This document shows, in pieces, positions 1 to 11,619 of a DNA stretch of 64,000 bases. The stretch is taken from assembly GCA_021464415.1 (NCBI GenBank), contig JAKCWG010000365.1:1-64000 (forward strand), given 5' to 3'. The notes below the pieces were generated by a model, which had not been told where the DNA came from, ran no database searches, and was given only the letters and a program-made list of their open reading frames with translations. Every line of letters begins with the position of its first letter. Positions within the stretch are counted from its first letter, which is position 1. The position numbers and the translations under genes were made by a program. The stretch is from Lonicera japonica. Lineage: Eukaryota > Streptophyta > Magnoliopsida > Dipsacales > Caprifoliaceae.

Positions 1-195
1 ACCAATTTAATTAAAGAGGTGTAAATCTATTGTAAGCCACGTGAAGCTATTTGTATTTTTTATGTCTGTCTTTTCTTTTTCTTTTTTAATCTTTCAATAA
101 AACTATTACACTTCCCTATATTCTTTTCCTCCTAAGTCTCAAACAGTTCAACTGTTTTAGTTTCATAGGTAACTACCAAATTATTTTTAAATAAC

Positions 196-239
<44 letters not shown>

Positions 240-2240
240 TAGTTTAAACATAAACAACACAAAAGAGTTTCAATCAAGATACATGTATTCCAAACTAAAA
301 TATAGATGTTAATATGTTATTATTTGTTTTTAAGATCTTACACCTCTTTTATTTTTTTAAATAATCCTACCTCCTCTATTTTATTTTATTTTCGGATTGC
401 AAATTCTTGTGGACTATTCAATTTGTTGTGCTATATTTTTTTTTAATCTTCAAAGAAAGAGATAAGTTTTTATAATAATTCACACAATTATGTAAACATG
501 AGCCTCATTTTTAGTTTTCATATTGGGCCTTCCAAATCAAAGGACCAATCCTGATTCTGTCAATAAAATTAACGAAACATCCAATTTCGGATGACTTTGA
601 GACACGGTCCAAAGTTGCCTTTGAGCAAAAAAAAAATTTAAGGACCTATGTGAAAAACTAGTCAAATTTTAAGAGTGTAAAGTGCTAATTAATGTATTTT
701 TTGGGAAGAGAAACTGAAACGAGTAAATCAACCAACACCAATGCAAAACTACATTACCCATTATATTACAAGTTCCTAAATATATTCATTCGATGTTTAT
801 ATATTGGACGTCAATTTTAGTTGTAGATTGGGCTTCGATATTTATTTATTGGGCTCTAAGTGTAATTGTACTCTAGGCAATTGCTTGGTCCGCTTGGACT
901 CAAAATCGGCCTAGTTATTTCATTTCCAACTATATATTAAAAGTTAGTGGATTAATTTAATTAGGAGAGACACTCACTCGAACTTTTGATTCATCTTAGA
1001 TTTGAGTTTTACTAGTAGGTTTAGGTAGGATTTTCGTTCTTGTAATTAAAGTGATTTTTTTTTGAAAAGGCATGCATTTTTCTTAACAAAAAAGAAATTA
1101 TAAAAACAATAAAATTAAGTTCATCTATTTAAGTTATAAATAAAAAGATAATATATAAATATTATGCCAGCAAAATTTCCTGAAACAAATTTAGTTATTT
1201 ATTTATTTTTATTTTTATTGTTCTAACTTGCTTCATTACTTACTGTTCCATCTTTGCTTTCTTACTATTTATTTGTTTCATTTATGCAAACTTATGCATA
1301 ATAAATATTGTTCACTTATGCATAATAAATATTGTTTCATATATTTACGTAACTCAAAATGCTAAGCATTATAGATGGTGTAATAAATTAAGCTTTGAAT
1401 TTATTTTCCTCCAATTTCCTAATATAAAAAATTAAAAACTTTGCATTTAAGTTTATTTAATTTCTTTCACCACCTAATATTATATGGATGTAATTTTCCA
1501 TAATTCCATTTCTCGAAAAAATACTACTACTCATATATTTTGATTGGAAATTCTTAGTAATGTGTCAATTCGATCATTTAGCAATAGCTAGGTTGTGCAT
1601 ACAAATTTCATTTTGTGCATTTAAGCAACATGATCTAGTACAAACATTATTAAATCATGATTTATTTTTTAACTATTAACTATCTACAATTTAATGTAAT
1701 TAATAAAAAGGTAAATTTTATATCAGTTAGTAGTTTTGTTGCCTGTTGAGCAGGATTCTCCTTGTCAAAAAAAAATATTAAAAAATGCTAAAAGGTATAA
1801 TTTGATAATTACACGTCATGTCATGATTTGGTGTTCGGGTAACTAAAGGTCTTCTTTGTTTTTCTTCCCTTCTTTTCAAGAATCAAACCCGAAATTTCCT
1901 TAATTAAAATTTTTCCAGTGCCAACTAAACTATCCTACTTACTCGTGTAAAAGTCTTCTTTGACATTAATATAATTGTGAATTGTATTATCTGCATGAAA
2001 ATAACGTGTCAGTGTCTAGTTTAGCTAAAAGATAATTTATTTTATATTTTATAATTTAACTTCTAGTTTATTTTATAATTTATTTTTCAACTGGGTGAAA
2101 TAAGTCTGAAAGAGATGATCAATAGGTGAATTTTTCGGATGCATTTTCAATCAACTTGAACCTGTTGAAACTACTTACCCAATCTCTTAAACAGCCCGTT
2201 TGGATATATGTATCTAAATAAATTACACAAATACAAGTTA
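1..2240. other. AT-rich intergenic DNA, left part of duplicated host block 1
   Basis: No convincing gene. Three stretches recur near 53-55 kb: about 540-770 resembles 54400-54620, about 1380-1840 resembles 53020-53420, and about 2095-2220 resembles 55210-55350. The order of the first two is swapped between the copies, so this is a rearranged duplication rather than a simple copy. The only long open frame here (2171-2365, minus) is AT-rich and low-complexity and is not supported. Confidence 0.6.
199..237. repeat. (TC)n microsatellite
   Basis: An uninterrupted TC dinucleotide run of about 39 bp in AT-rich intergenic DNA. Confidence 0.95.
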
Positions 2241-2244
2241 ATCA

Positions 2245-3148
2245 TATCATATGTTTGCTGTCGGAAATGATTGAATAGGTTTATCTTATCTTGCATTTGG
2301 TACAAGAACAGATAGGATAAATTTATCCTATGTCGCGTTTGGGGCAACAATAAATAGGATAGCATTTATGATTAATAATCCCCATAGGGCTCTTTTATCC
2401 CACAAAAACCGGATAAAACTAAATCGCATGTGGTATTATTTTATCTCTTCATTGCTGGATAACAAAAAATAAATAAACTAATTAATTCAGTTATTCTTAT
2501 TTCGATCTTCTTCTTAATTTGTACTGTTTAAATAATTAAATTTTTTAACAAAGATCTCCTACAACCCAAAGATGTGGTTACTTAATTCATAATTTTTTTT
2601 TCATATAATGTTGGGTTTTTGTTTTTCTTTTAATTTAAAGAAAATTATACAAAACTTTACTCTCTTAATTTGTTTCGAAAAGAAAAGAAAAAAGTTCTAA
2701 ATCTCTTCTTTGGAAATCCTAATAATCCAAAACTTCACTTAATCCTTATAAATAAAATGAAAAGTGCATTAGAAAGTAATGGTTATGAATTAAATATATA
2801 GCCTATTTTTAAATGTTAAAAGAAGGGATTTTTACAAAAGCTCATTTGATATTCAGAAGTAAGAAAATCGCATGAACAAAAAACAAGGAAAAATCTTTTT
2901 GTGGACAAAAACTAAAATTGCTTATGTTTTTTTTATGAAAGCAACTTTTGTTATATTGTATTATAACCGGACTTCTAATCTGGGACTGCACCAAATTCAC
3001 AATTTATATAATCCTTATCATATCCAATCCGGCCCGCATAATCCCGACTCATTCCTGTCCTATCCAACTAATTACAACTCAATCCTATCTCTTCCAGCCT
3101 TTATCCTATCCTATCATACCTATTTATCCGGTGCGTCAAATGTTGCGT
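2245..3148. mobile_element. Probable MITE with GGATAA/TTATCC subterminal repeats
   Basis: Both ends are rich in GGATAA-type motifs in opposite orientation. At about 2290-2360 there is GATAGGATAAATTTATCC; at about 3055-3130 there is TTATCCTATCCTATC. TTAA abuts each proposed end. The flanking sequence is continuous in the third host block near 55570-55600, where this insert is absent, and a truncated right end is present in block 2 (about 35520-35650). No transposase is visible. The class is not determined and the boundaries are approximate. Confidence 0.45.
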
Positions 3149-3980
3149 TAAGAAAGTTACGGTCTTAAAATTTATGCGTGTTTAATTGTCAAAATAGTTT
3201 AGTTGTAAATACGATAATTCTCTGATAACTCAAGTTGATTAATGATAATTTAAATTAAACTATTTGAAGCAAAAAATTTGAAGTAATTCTAAAATTTGTG
3301 ATCATACCAGCGAAATATTGAGTAAACCAACTACGGTTGGCTTAGAGAAGTGAATTCAATTCTATATATATTTCAAAAAAAATTTCAAACACTTCTAGTC
3401 TCTACAAATCAGGCTGATACTTCACAAAAGAACAAAAGAAAAGAAGTAACATTCATGACAAAATTTTAAATAAAATTTCTGCCTTTAAAACATAAACTTA
3501 TCTAACAGACAATTTCTTCGTTAAGAGTTATTATAAATAAGATTTATTTATTTTTTTAGAGTGAAATTTTGTTTTACAGTGCTCAAGGATTGAGTTCAAA
3601 AATAAGTTTACATTAAAATCTATATCTTATGCTACCAGTGGATTTAGTGCAAATTAGTCAAAGTATTCAACATAATCCCAGCTAAAGGATGATTTGTCGG
3701 ACGATTTGTCTGGTAAGAGTTATTGTAAATGAGAACTTTTTTGTTTTTTTGAGTGAAAATAAAATTTGTAGTGCTCAAGGATTTAGTTCAAAAGTAAGTT
3801 TACATTAAAATCTTTATCTTATGCTACTTGTGCATTTAGTGCAAAAATAATCTAAGTATTTTTAGATTGTCTTGATTAACAGCTAAACATGAGTTGAGAC
3901 TTGATGGGAAGTAAAAAGTGAGAAGTTTAATCTTGTCATCAAGCTTGGTATAGGTTGGAGACTGCACATAAAGCTTTAGG
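3149..3980. repeat. Host block 1, right part, with a tandem pair of about 180 bp
   Basis: A module beginning near a GTTAAGAGTTATTGTAAATG-type sequence and ending in GTGCAAAAATA occurs twice here (about 3515-3650 and 3695-3850). It recurs at about 23290-23430 and 36655-36810, and partly at about 56740. The last 80 bp, ending AAGCTTTAGG, match 36000-36075 and 56240-56298, which defines the intact site into which the Tat element inserted. No gene is seen. Confidence 0.7.
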
Positions 3981-3985
3981 GTGGC
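3981..3985. repeat. Target site duplication GTGGC (left)
   Basis: GTGGC directly precedes the TG of the left LTR and is repeated at 22771-22775 after the CA of the right LTR. Paralogous empty sites at about 36075 and 56299 carry GTGG or GTGGC once. Confidence 0.93.
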
Positions 3986-5557
3986 TGTGAGAATCCGCAA
4001 ATGCGACCTCCCGGGTCTCGTCCCCGTTGGTGGTGGGGGTCCTGGGACGTCGGAACTGATTCCGTCGTTCCAGTTGCTGGAGCGTTTTCATTTGATTCAT
4101 ATCAAGTGTCCCTACGTTCTATTTCTAGATGCAAGGGGGTTCATTCAGAGTCGCCAGTACGTTTTACGAGAAAACGGACAAAAAAGGTCGTGTAAGAGGA
4201 AAGGCTATAGACAAGCCTTTCTTTACACGTTTGTCTGCGAAACCGGGATTCTTATAGGGTTCGGAAACTATATTACGGTTTGGGAAGGTGTTAAGCACCC
4301 ATTCCGCCCTTTCGGTCTCTAGTGGTCTTATATGTTTATTCTATGTTGAAAAACTTGGATGCTTTTACCGACAGTCTACTACTTTCTAAATGAAGAAAAA
4401 CCCTAATTTGGGAAAACGGGGAAAGGGATGAAAACCTTTGTGTTCCGAGATCCGACGTTTTTGTATTTAAAAGATGTAAATGACAAATGACAAAAACCTT
4501 TTATTTTTGAAAGAGTGTTCCGTATTATTTCCTCAGATAATGACGGTTTTCTCGAGTTGTGATTATTCTGAAAAAGGTTCGGATCTTTATGTCGGGACTA
4601 ATTCAATATGGAATTTGAACTCTTTGAGGAGAGTTTATCAGACACGTCGCAGTCTATGAAAAAGACAGGATATGTGGATTTTAATTCCTAGATAAGTCTT
4701 TATCGGTCCGGGGTTTTGAAAACACGGTTTATCCGGACGATAATGTACTTACTCTTCTAGTTTTAAAAGTAGTTTTATCAGGGCCTTTTGTTTTGAAAAC
4801 GGTAGACTATTGGGAACTTGACAATAAGTTTATTCAAGTAAAACGTGGACAGAATAACAGAAGTAAAACAAGTACACAGATATCTAATTTTAAATACTAG
4901 AAGGGACTTTCTTTACCTTCCCGACGAGAATAATAATAAGAAAGAAAATATAATACGGCAGAGGGATCTCTGGCGATAGTAATCTTCTCTTTCTTCAGAT
5001 ATTTCCGAGAAATCGATTCCAGAAACGGAACACGTCGAGTGTTAAAAATAGATTCGAGAATTCTTCAGAAATAAGATAATAGTAAAGAAATGCTTGACAA
5101 AAATCAGATCTAAAGCCCCAAATTCTCGGATTCTAATTGCCTCCCTTGAACCCTTGGGGGTGTTGACCTATTTATACTGCTCGGGAGAGATTGTCGCGCG
5201 ACATTTCCTTAAAAAAGGAGAATGTCGCGCGACATTGTGATATGTCGCGCGACATACGGGAATGTCGCGCGACAAACGGCTGAAGTGATGGTTCTGACAG
5301 ATTGATGTGTCAGAAAGTGGTTGGTCTGGTGCAGAGGGGGAATGTCGTGCGACATAGTGGAATTGTCGCGCGACATATCAGGGATTGTCGCGCGACAATG
5401 TGATATGTCGTGCGACAATCTCTCTAAAAAAACAAGTTTGTCGGGCGACAAACCCTCCTAGTGTAGTACCGGGTCCTCGGGTGGGTCCTGGACCCAAAAT
5501 AGTAGTTCTCGGAGGTCGTTAGGGTTCTTGCGGGGGTCACGGATCGGGGTGTCTACA
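3986..5557 (-). repeat. 3' LTR of the Tat element
   Basis: 1572 bp with TG...CA ends in minus-strand sense. It appears identical throughout to 21199-22770; no mismatch was found by reading. U3 lies at the right (higher-coordinate) end. It holds a cluster of CG-rich palindromes followed by a TATA box. The adjacent internal sequence (5558-5575, read on the minus strand as GAGTCGAGAGGGTC) is only a weak polypurine tract. Confidence 0.95.
5169..5450 (-). promoter_or_regulatory. LTR promoter: nine TGTCGCGCGACA-type palindromes upstream of a TATA box
   Basis: On the minus strand TATAAATA lies at 5176-5169. Upstream are 12-bp palindromes at 5192, 5223, 5243, 5263, 5343, 5364, 5386, 5406 and 5439 (start coordinates). 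Six are perfect TGTCGCGCGACA. Those at 5343 and 5406 read TGTCGTGCGACA, a CpG-to-TpG change, and the one at 5439 has a GGGC centre. The nearest site is 15 bp from the TATA box. The same arrangement precedes both accessory genes, which suggests shared regulation. Confidence 0.75.
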
Positions 5558-7144
5558 GACCCTCTCGACTCAAGCTCCTTGCTTGCAAGGAATTGAGGCG
5601 ACTGGAAGAGACCATGATCCATGGCTCCCGCATGAACTCTATCGGAGTGTTTATGCAAAAAGTGCTTGTGAGTGCCTCCGGAGAGTGCTTCGTGTTTGGT
5701 TTTGCCTCCGGAGAGGGCTTTTGTTACCTCGTTGCCTCTTTCGAGGGCTTTGACTTGCTCCACTTGCCTCAGATGGGAGGACTACCATTGATCTTTTTTG
5801 CGCCTCAGGTGGGAGGACTACCATTGCGCCTCAGATGGGAGGACTACCGTTTGTGCCTCTCTGGGAGGGCTTCGCCTCAGGTGGGAGGACTACCGTTTGT
5901 GCCTCTCTGGGAGGGCTTCGCCTCAGGTGGGAGGACTACCGTTGTGCCTCTCTGGGAGGGCTTCGCCTCAGGTGGGAGGACTACCGTTGTGCCTCTCTGG
6001 GAGGGCTTCGCCTCAGGTGGGAGGACTACCGTTGTGCCTCTCTGGGAGGGCTTCGCCTCAGGTGGGAGGACTACCGTTGTGCCTCTCTGGGAGGGCTTCG
6101 CCTCAGGTGGGAGGACTACCATTGTGCCTCTCTGGGAGGGCTTCTAGATCTGAAAGAAGAAGGAAAAAAAAATGCCTCTGGGAGGGCTTTCATGAGTAAC
6201 TCTTGCCTCTGGAGAGGGCTTGTGATTTTGTGTATTGCCTCCGGAGAGGGCTTGTGTTTGTGAATTTGCCTCTGGAGAGGGCTTGTGTTTGTGCATTGCC
6301 TCCGGAGAGGGCTTGTGTTGGTGAATTGCCTCTCTTAGACTGCTAGAGTGAGAGAGAGAGTAGATTTTTGCGAAGGTAAAAAGAGCTTCTCAGGGTCTAT
6401 TCCGGATGTCCGTTTCCCCGTATCTTTCTGAACTTTACTCTCATGTTTTCCTCGGGTGAAGATGTTTCACTCAGAAGGCAGTTTTCGGATTTCTTCGCTC
6501 TCCGTAGAGTGATGGTCCGAGGTTTTCCAAATCATCTCTTCTGTATCGTGCTGAAAAGAAAATTTGTTTGAAAGTTCAATCTCTGATCTTTATTCTTTTC
6601 TTAGTTTTCTCTTTTGGTGGGCCCACATCGTTTTCTGTTTTTTCGATGCCCTTATTTCTCCCTCTTTTGGGAAAGACTTTTCCTGGCCCTCTCTGTTTTT
6701 GACCAGGAGTCCTTTTGTCCCTTTGTTGTGATCAGGAGCCTTACTCACCCAAAACGAAGCCCTGAGCCGGTTTTGGCCTAGCTGTCACTTTTGGTGTGGC
6801 TCTCCCTGTCACTCTGCATTTCTGTTTCTCTCGCTCGCTCTGGGCGCTCATACGGGTTCTTTCTCTTTTCTACTTTTTCAATTTTTTTCCATTCCCGTTT
6901 TATCGTGGCATTCTGCCTTTTCTCATTATTTGATGGTCTCGGTCCTTCTGTGAGATCAGAGACTACTTTTAATCGCGGCATTCTGTTTTCGCATTTTTTC
7001 GGAGAGATGATTTGGAAGTTTTCTCTTTGAACTTTTTATCATGGGTGTGCGGTTTTTAGCAATTTTCCGAAAACTGCTTCTCCGAAGTGCCTCTGCAGAA
7101 GATAAAATGAGACAGAGGTCAAAAAATCAGGGAAGAGGGGGGAT
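5558..7144. other. Spacer between the 3' LTR and the PMD gene promoter
   Basis: The left half is a degenerate minisatellite (listed separately). From about 6340 to 7140 the sequence is T- and C-rich on the plus strand and shows no gene-like reading frame. Open frames here are short, overlap on both strands and match no family I recognise. Confidence 0.6.
5660..6330. repeat. GCCTC...GAGGGCTT minisatellite, 45-bp core unit
   Basis: About six near-perfect 45-bp units (about 5854-6143) combine GCCTCTCTGGGAGGGCTT with GCCTCAGGTGGGAGGACTACC. Looser flanking units of about 30-45 bp carry GCCTCCGGAGAGGGCTT. Because 45 is divisible by three and the unit lacks stop codons, long open frames arise in several frames on both strands. 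I read these as artefacts of repetition rather than genes. Tandem repeats in the 3' non-coding region are a known habit of Tat-clade elements. Confidence 0.9.
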
Positions 7145-7228
7145 TGTCGCGCGACACTTCGGTGCCTGGCTCTTTGTCGCGCGACAATGTGGCCATTTGT
7201 CGCGCGACAAACTGACCCACTATATAAA
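7145..7228 (+). promoter_or_regulatory. PMD gene promoter: three TGTCGCGCGACA palindromes plus TATA box
   Basis: Perfect palindromes lie at 7145-7156, 7175-7186 and 7198-7209. The last extends to 16 bp (TTTGTCGCGCGACAAA). TATATAAA follows at 7221-7228, 12 bp downstream. A CT-rich leader follows, and the first ATG after the TATA box is the PMD gene start at 7376. Confidence 0.75.
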
Positions 7229-7375
7229 CCCTTTGCTGAGCTCATTCCACCTCATTCTCTCCTTTCTCTTTCTCTCTCTAGCTCTCTTTTTCTCTCTTCT
7301 CTTCTCTCCCAAGCGCGGAAGCTCTGCCGTGTTTTTGACTTTTCCGACCTTTTCACATATATTCTACCTATATTG

Positions 7376-10300
7376 ATGGACCCTACTCATCTCGACCGAT
7401 TGGAGGGTGACCAGGAGGAGGTCACCTTTACTGACGCTCAGGGCGTTCTTCGCTGCAGCCCTCATCACGACGACTGGGCGGATTTGGACTGGTATGATGA
7501 GGATGGGATAGACCGCGGTCGGGCGGTGGTCTATCGGGATGCTATCCGAGCTGCTCCGGTCCCGGACGTCCCGTGGCTTTTGATGGAGCCCGTTTCTCAC
7601 GAGATTCGTCGTCGATCTCTGGTATGTCTTCTTTCGTGCATTTATCTGTTCTGCTTCTTGTCATTTCCTGTATTCGTTTTAGATAGTGTTAGTATGCATG
7701 TCTGACTAGGAATAACGCCCGATTTTTAGCGAACACATACTTTTACCTGTGATACCTCTTAGTTTAGAAAAATACATAATGTACCCCCATAACTCTATAA
7801 CTCTCATAATTACACCAAAGTACCCTCAGGTTTTGGAAAATTACATAATTTACCCTTATAACCCCTATAACTCTCATAATTACACCAAAGTACCCTCAGG
7901 TTTTGGAAATTACATAATTTACCCTTATAACCCCTATAACTCTCATAATTACACCAAAGTACCCTCAGGTTTTTGGAAAATTACATAATTTACACCTATA
8001 GCCCTATAACTCTCATAATTACACCAAAGTACCCTCAGGTTTTGGAAATTACATAATTTACCCTTATAGCCCTATAACTCTCATAATTACACCAAAGTAC
8101 CCTCAGGTTTTAGAAAATTACATAATTTACCCCTATAGCCCTATAACTCTCATAATTACACCAAAGTACCCTCAGGTTTTGGAAATTACATAATTTACCC
8201 TTATAACCCCATAACTCTCATAATTACACCAAAGTACCCTCAGGTTTTGGAAATTACATAATTTACCCTTATAACCCCATTACACCAAAGTACCCTCAGG
8301 TTTTGGAAAATTACATAATTTACACCTATAGCCCTATAACTCTCATAATTACACCAAAGTACTTCTCAGGTTTTAGAAAATTACATAATTTACCCCTATA
8401 GCCCTATAACTCTCATAATTACACCAAAGTACCCTCAGGTTTTAGAAAATTACATAATTTACCCCTATAGCCCTATAACTCTCATAATTACACCAAAGTA
8501 CCCTCAGGTTTTGGAAATTACATAATTTACCCTTATAACCCCATAACTCTCATAATTACACCAAAGTACCCTCAGGTTTTGGAAATTACATAATTTACCC
8601 TCATAACCCCATAACTCTCATAATTACACCAAAGTACCCTCAGGTTTTGGAAATTACATAATTTACCCTTATAACCCCATAACTCTCATAATTACACCAA
8701 AGTACCCTCAGGTTTTGGAAATTACATAATTTACCCTCATAACCCCATAACTCTCATAATTACACCAAAGTACCCTCAGGTTTTGGAAAATTACATAATT
8801 TACACCTATAGCCCTATAACTCTCATAATTACACCAAAGTACCCTCAGGTTTTGGAAAATTACATAATTTACACCTATAGCCCTATAACTCTCATAATTA
8901 CACCAAAGTACCCTCAGGTTTTAGAAAATTACATAATTTACACCTATAGCCCTATAACTCTCATAATTACACCAAAGTACCCTCATAACCCCATATTCGT
9001 TCCTTTGTCTGCAGTGGGTTGGCCGCGGTTGGGGTTCCCCCAACACTATATCTTCGGAGTGGCGACGGGCACCGGCCCCTATCCAGGAGTTGATTCTTGC
9101 GACTCCTTTTGGCTCCCTCTTCGACGCCCTCCCGGAGCGGGTTTCTAGGGCGACAGTTTTGGTGTCGGCATTGGCTTGCCACTGGTGGGATACTACTCAT
9201 ACTTTTCACTGGAGCTGGGGTGAGATGACGATGACACCCCTTGATCTTTTTGCTCTGACCGGGATTCCTTCAGGGGGGGTCCCTATTCAGATCGACGTTC
9301 CCCTGCGTCTGACAGCCGAGGGCATTGTTAGTTCATTAGGATGGTTCCCGGAGCGGCGGAGTTCTGGTGACACGATTCCTCGGGGCGTCTTGGTTACGCG
9401 TTTAGCCACAGAGAGGGCTCGGCTAGTCGCTTCAGGGGTTCCTATGACCCGTCAGGAGGCGCGTCAGTATGCCCGCGTCCTCCTTCTACTGACACTTCAT
9501 GATCTATTCGAGGCTCGTGGTGGGGACACGGCTCATCTTTGGTGGTTGCCCTATCTTCGGGACTTTAGCCTCCTGTTTGACTACGACTGGGGAGGCTTCA
9601 TTCTTGCAGTCCTTTACGATGCCATGGACCAGGTCTCTCGTCATTTAGCCCTGAACCTCAAGGGCTTTTCTTTGCCGTGGGAGGTACATTTTTTTTTTTT
9701 TTTTTTTTTTTTTAGTCTTTCTGTCTTTGCTTCAGTTCTTTGCTCATTACTTGTTGATCATTGCTGATTTCTTCTATCTTTCCTTTTCAGAGCTGGTTTG
9801 TAGCTTATACCCGTCTGGGTCGCGCCCAGGTGGATCTCCTCGTTGAGAACGAGGACCAGTTCCCTTTTCTCCGTCGATTCATCGCGGGGAACTATAGGGC
9901 TCCCTATGTATACCGGACTCGGGAGACCGGAGCTGCTGCTGTTCATGATCTGCGGGAGGAGCAGGTAAAATATCTTTAGTTTTCTTGCTTTTCAATAGTC
10001 AGATAGAGTAGAATATATAAAATACTGAAATAAAATCTTATTCTCTTTTCAGATTGAGTGGGCCCCTTGGGGTGATCTGGGTCATCATTATGGGTATGGC
10101 CGTGCTCTGACCGCCTCGAGGACCAGGCGGCTTATCCGGGATGAGTACGGCCTTCTCTTCTACTTGGGTGAGAGGGTCATTCGTCAGCACACGCCATCCC
10201 AGTGGCCTCGTGTTCCATTGTTCCCTCCTGTTCTGATGAGGCGGACGGGCGAGATCGACCCGGTGACGGTGCAGGCTTTGGTTGACGGACTCGGCTTCCA

Positions 10301-11619
10301 GACGTTCGTCGAGGAGGGAGACTATGCTATTTTTGCTGCCCGTTACCTGATGAGGGAGCCGAAGGGGACTCGGGGACGGGTCTTCTATGAGAGGTATCGG
10401 GCATTGGGGGGTGATCCTCATTACATACGGGGACAGACCCATTTAGCTAGGGTGGTTCCGGGTCATCTGCCACCTGTCCCCGATCAGAGGGACAACATTC
10501 CGGATTCTGAGGATGAGGATCCTGAGGGAGAGAGGGATGTTCCTGCTGCGGCTGAGGGCGGTGGTCGGCCAGAGGGCGAGGGAGGTGATGCGACAGCCGT
10601 TCCGGAGCCGTCACCTCAGGCGACACCTGCGGGGGAGCAGCGTGCTGAGGGCTTCGAGTTTCCCACCGGCCCTTCCGCGTCTCCAGGGGGCCTTTTTGCT
10701 GCTGCTGAGGCTGCTGAGGGGAGAGCGGGATTTTCTGAGAGGTCCTGGGAGCCCGCGGACCTTGGGGCAGATTTTGATCAGTTTGGGCGGACTCCTCCCG
10801 CGGCGGCGACTACTCCTTCTAGTGGGGTACCTCCTTTGGGGGCGACGGCCATGGTGGATCCTCCGGGGGTCCGAACATATGCTACGTTGACCCCTCTACC
10901 GGCGACTGTCATGGGGCCTCCCGCCCGATCTCCGGGCTTTGGCGGCTCATCCTCTCGTCCACCCTTGTTCCCCATTCGTGAGGAGGGAGGGTCTTCTTCT
11001 GCAGCTGCTCCTGCGGGGTCATCTATTTCGTGGGTAGATCTACCTCCACTCCCCAGAAATATTTCTTATGTCGGCGCGGGCCTATGTCGATATTCTGTCC
11101 CGGAGTATCCCCTTCCCGAGGATACTTTTGATTTCTTGGGTGGTCGCTCTGATGATGAGGTATCTTCTTCAACTTCTCCTGATACTTTCCTGTTTACATC
11201 TATTTATTTTGACTGTGCTGACTCTCCTCTTATCTTATGTCTTTTCACAGAGAGTGGGTGTACGGGTGGCAGACCTACGGGCCTGGTATTCCCAGTATTT
11301 CTACAGCTGGAACCTGCTCCAGTACGTCGGTCGAGACCCTCCAGCATACATGCGCGACTATCAGAGGGCTATCGACGTCTCCTTACGGCCGGACGACCCC
11401 CTGACTTCCTCCCATGCCCGGACGGATTCTCGGAGGAGCAGTAGTCGGACTTCCAGGCGTTCCCGATCGTCGGTGATCCGTCCTACGGCACCGGTCCAGT
11501 CCACGGGGCCTTCTCAGGCGGCAGTTCCTTCTGTTCCCGGCGTCCCAGTTGTTGATCTTACCCCCGAGGAGGGCTCGGGAGATAGTGGGAGCGTGTCAAA
11601 ACGCGCCCGAGTAGATTAG
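7376..11619 (+). CDS. Spliced plant mobile domain (PMD) protein encoded inside the Tat element, antisense to gag-pol
   Basis: The gene model has five exons: 7376-7621, 9015-9683, 9791-9964, 10053-11159 and 11251-11619. All four introns are phase 0 with GT...AG ends, and the model gives 854 residues with no stop. Exons 2-4 carry the PMD (aminotransferase-like, MAIN/MAIL1-type) signature: around residues 130-165, ACHWWDTTHTF leads into GEMTMTPLDLFALTGIPSGG. Residues from about 510 to 720 are Pro/Gly/Glu/Ser-rich and probably disordered. The C-terminus has an Arg/Ser-rich patch (RRSSSRTSRRSRSS) and ends KRARVD, a possible nuclear signal. PMD proteins are known to take part in silencing and development in Arabidopsis, and PMDs occur in Gypsy and Mutator elements. 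The function here is unknown; a nuclear role in regulating the element is my inference. The start is the first ATG after the TATA box at 7221. Confidence 0.8.
7777..8995. repeat. Minisatellite of about 69 bp filling intron 1 of the PMD gene
   Basis: About 18 head-to-tail units of 68-70 bp (one shortened near 8284) contain ACACCAAAGTACCCTCAGG and TTACATAATTTACCC. The array occupies most of the 1393-bp intron (7622-9014). Units differ by small substitutions such as CCCTTATAACCCC versus CACCTATAGCCC, and neighbouring units tend to share variants, as expected from repeated local amplification. Confidence 0.95.

Noticed and set aside
3981..4322. Open frames in the LTRs (also 21200-21535 and 26156-26566)
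   Set aside because: They lie in LTR non-coding sequence. Conservation between the two LTRs only reflects LTR identity, and the solo LTR copy is diverged without coding-type constraint.
5192..5450. Possible CRISPR-like array of short palindromic repeats in the LTR
   Set aside because: Spacing is irregular (20-80 bp), the repeats are 12 bp, and the setting is a plant LTR promoter. This is a regulatory or structural motif cluster.
5593..6263. Long overlapping open frames over the 45-bp minisatellite on both strands
   Set aside because: The unit is a multiple of three and lacks stop codons, so open frames in several frames are automatic. There is no promoter, start context or domain.
9090..9767. 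Reading 9090-9767 as a stand-alone gene
   Set aside because: It has no ATG at the start and runs into a poly-T intron. It is exon 2 of the PMD gene, with good splice sites at both ends.
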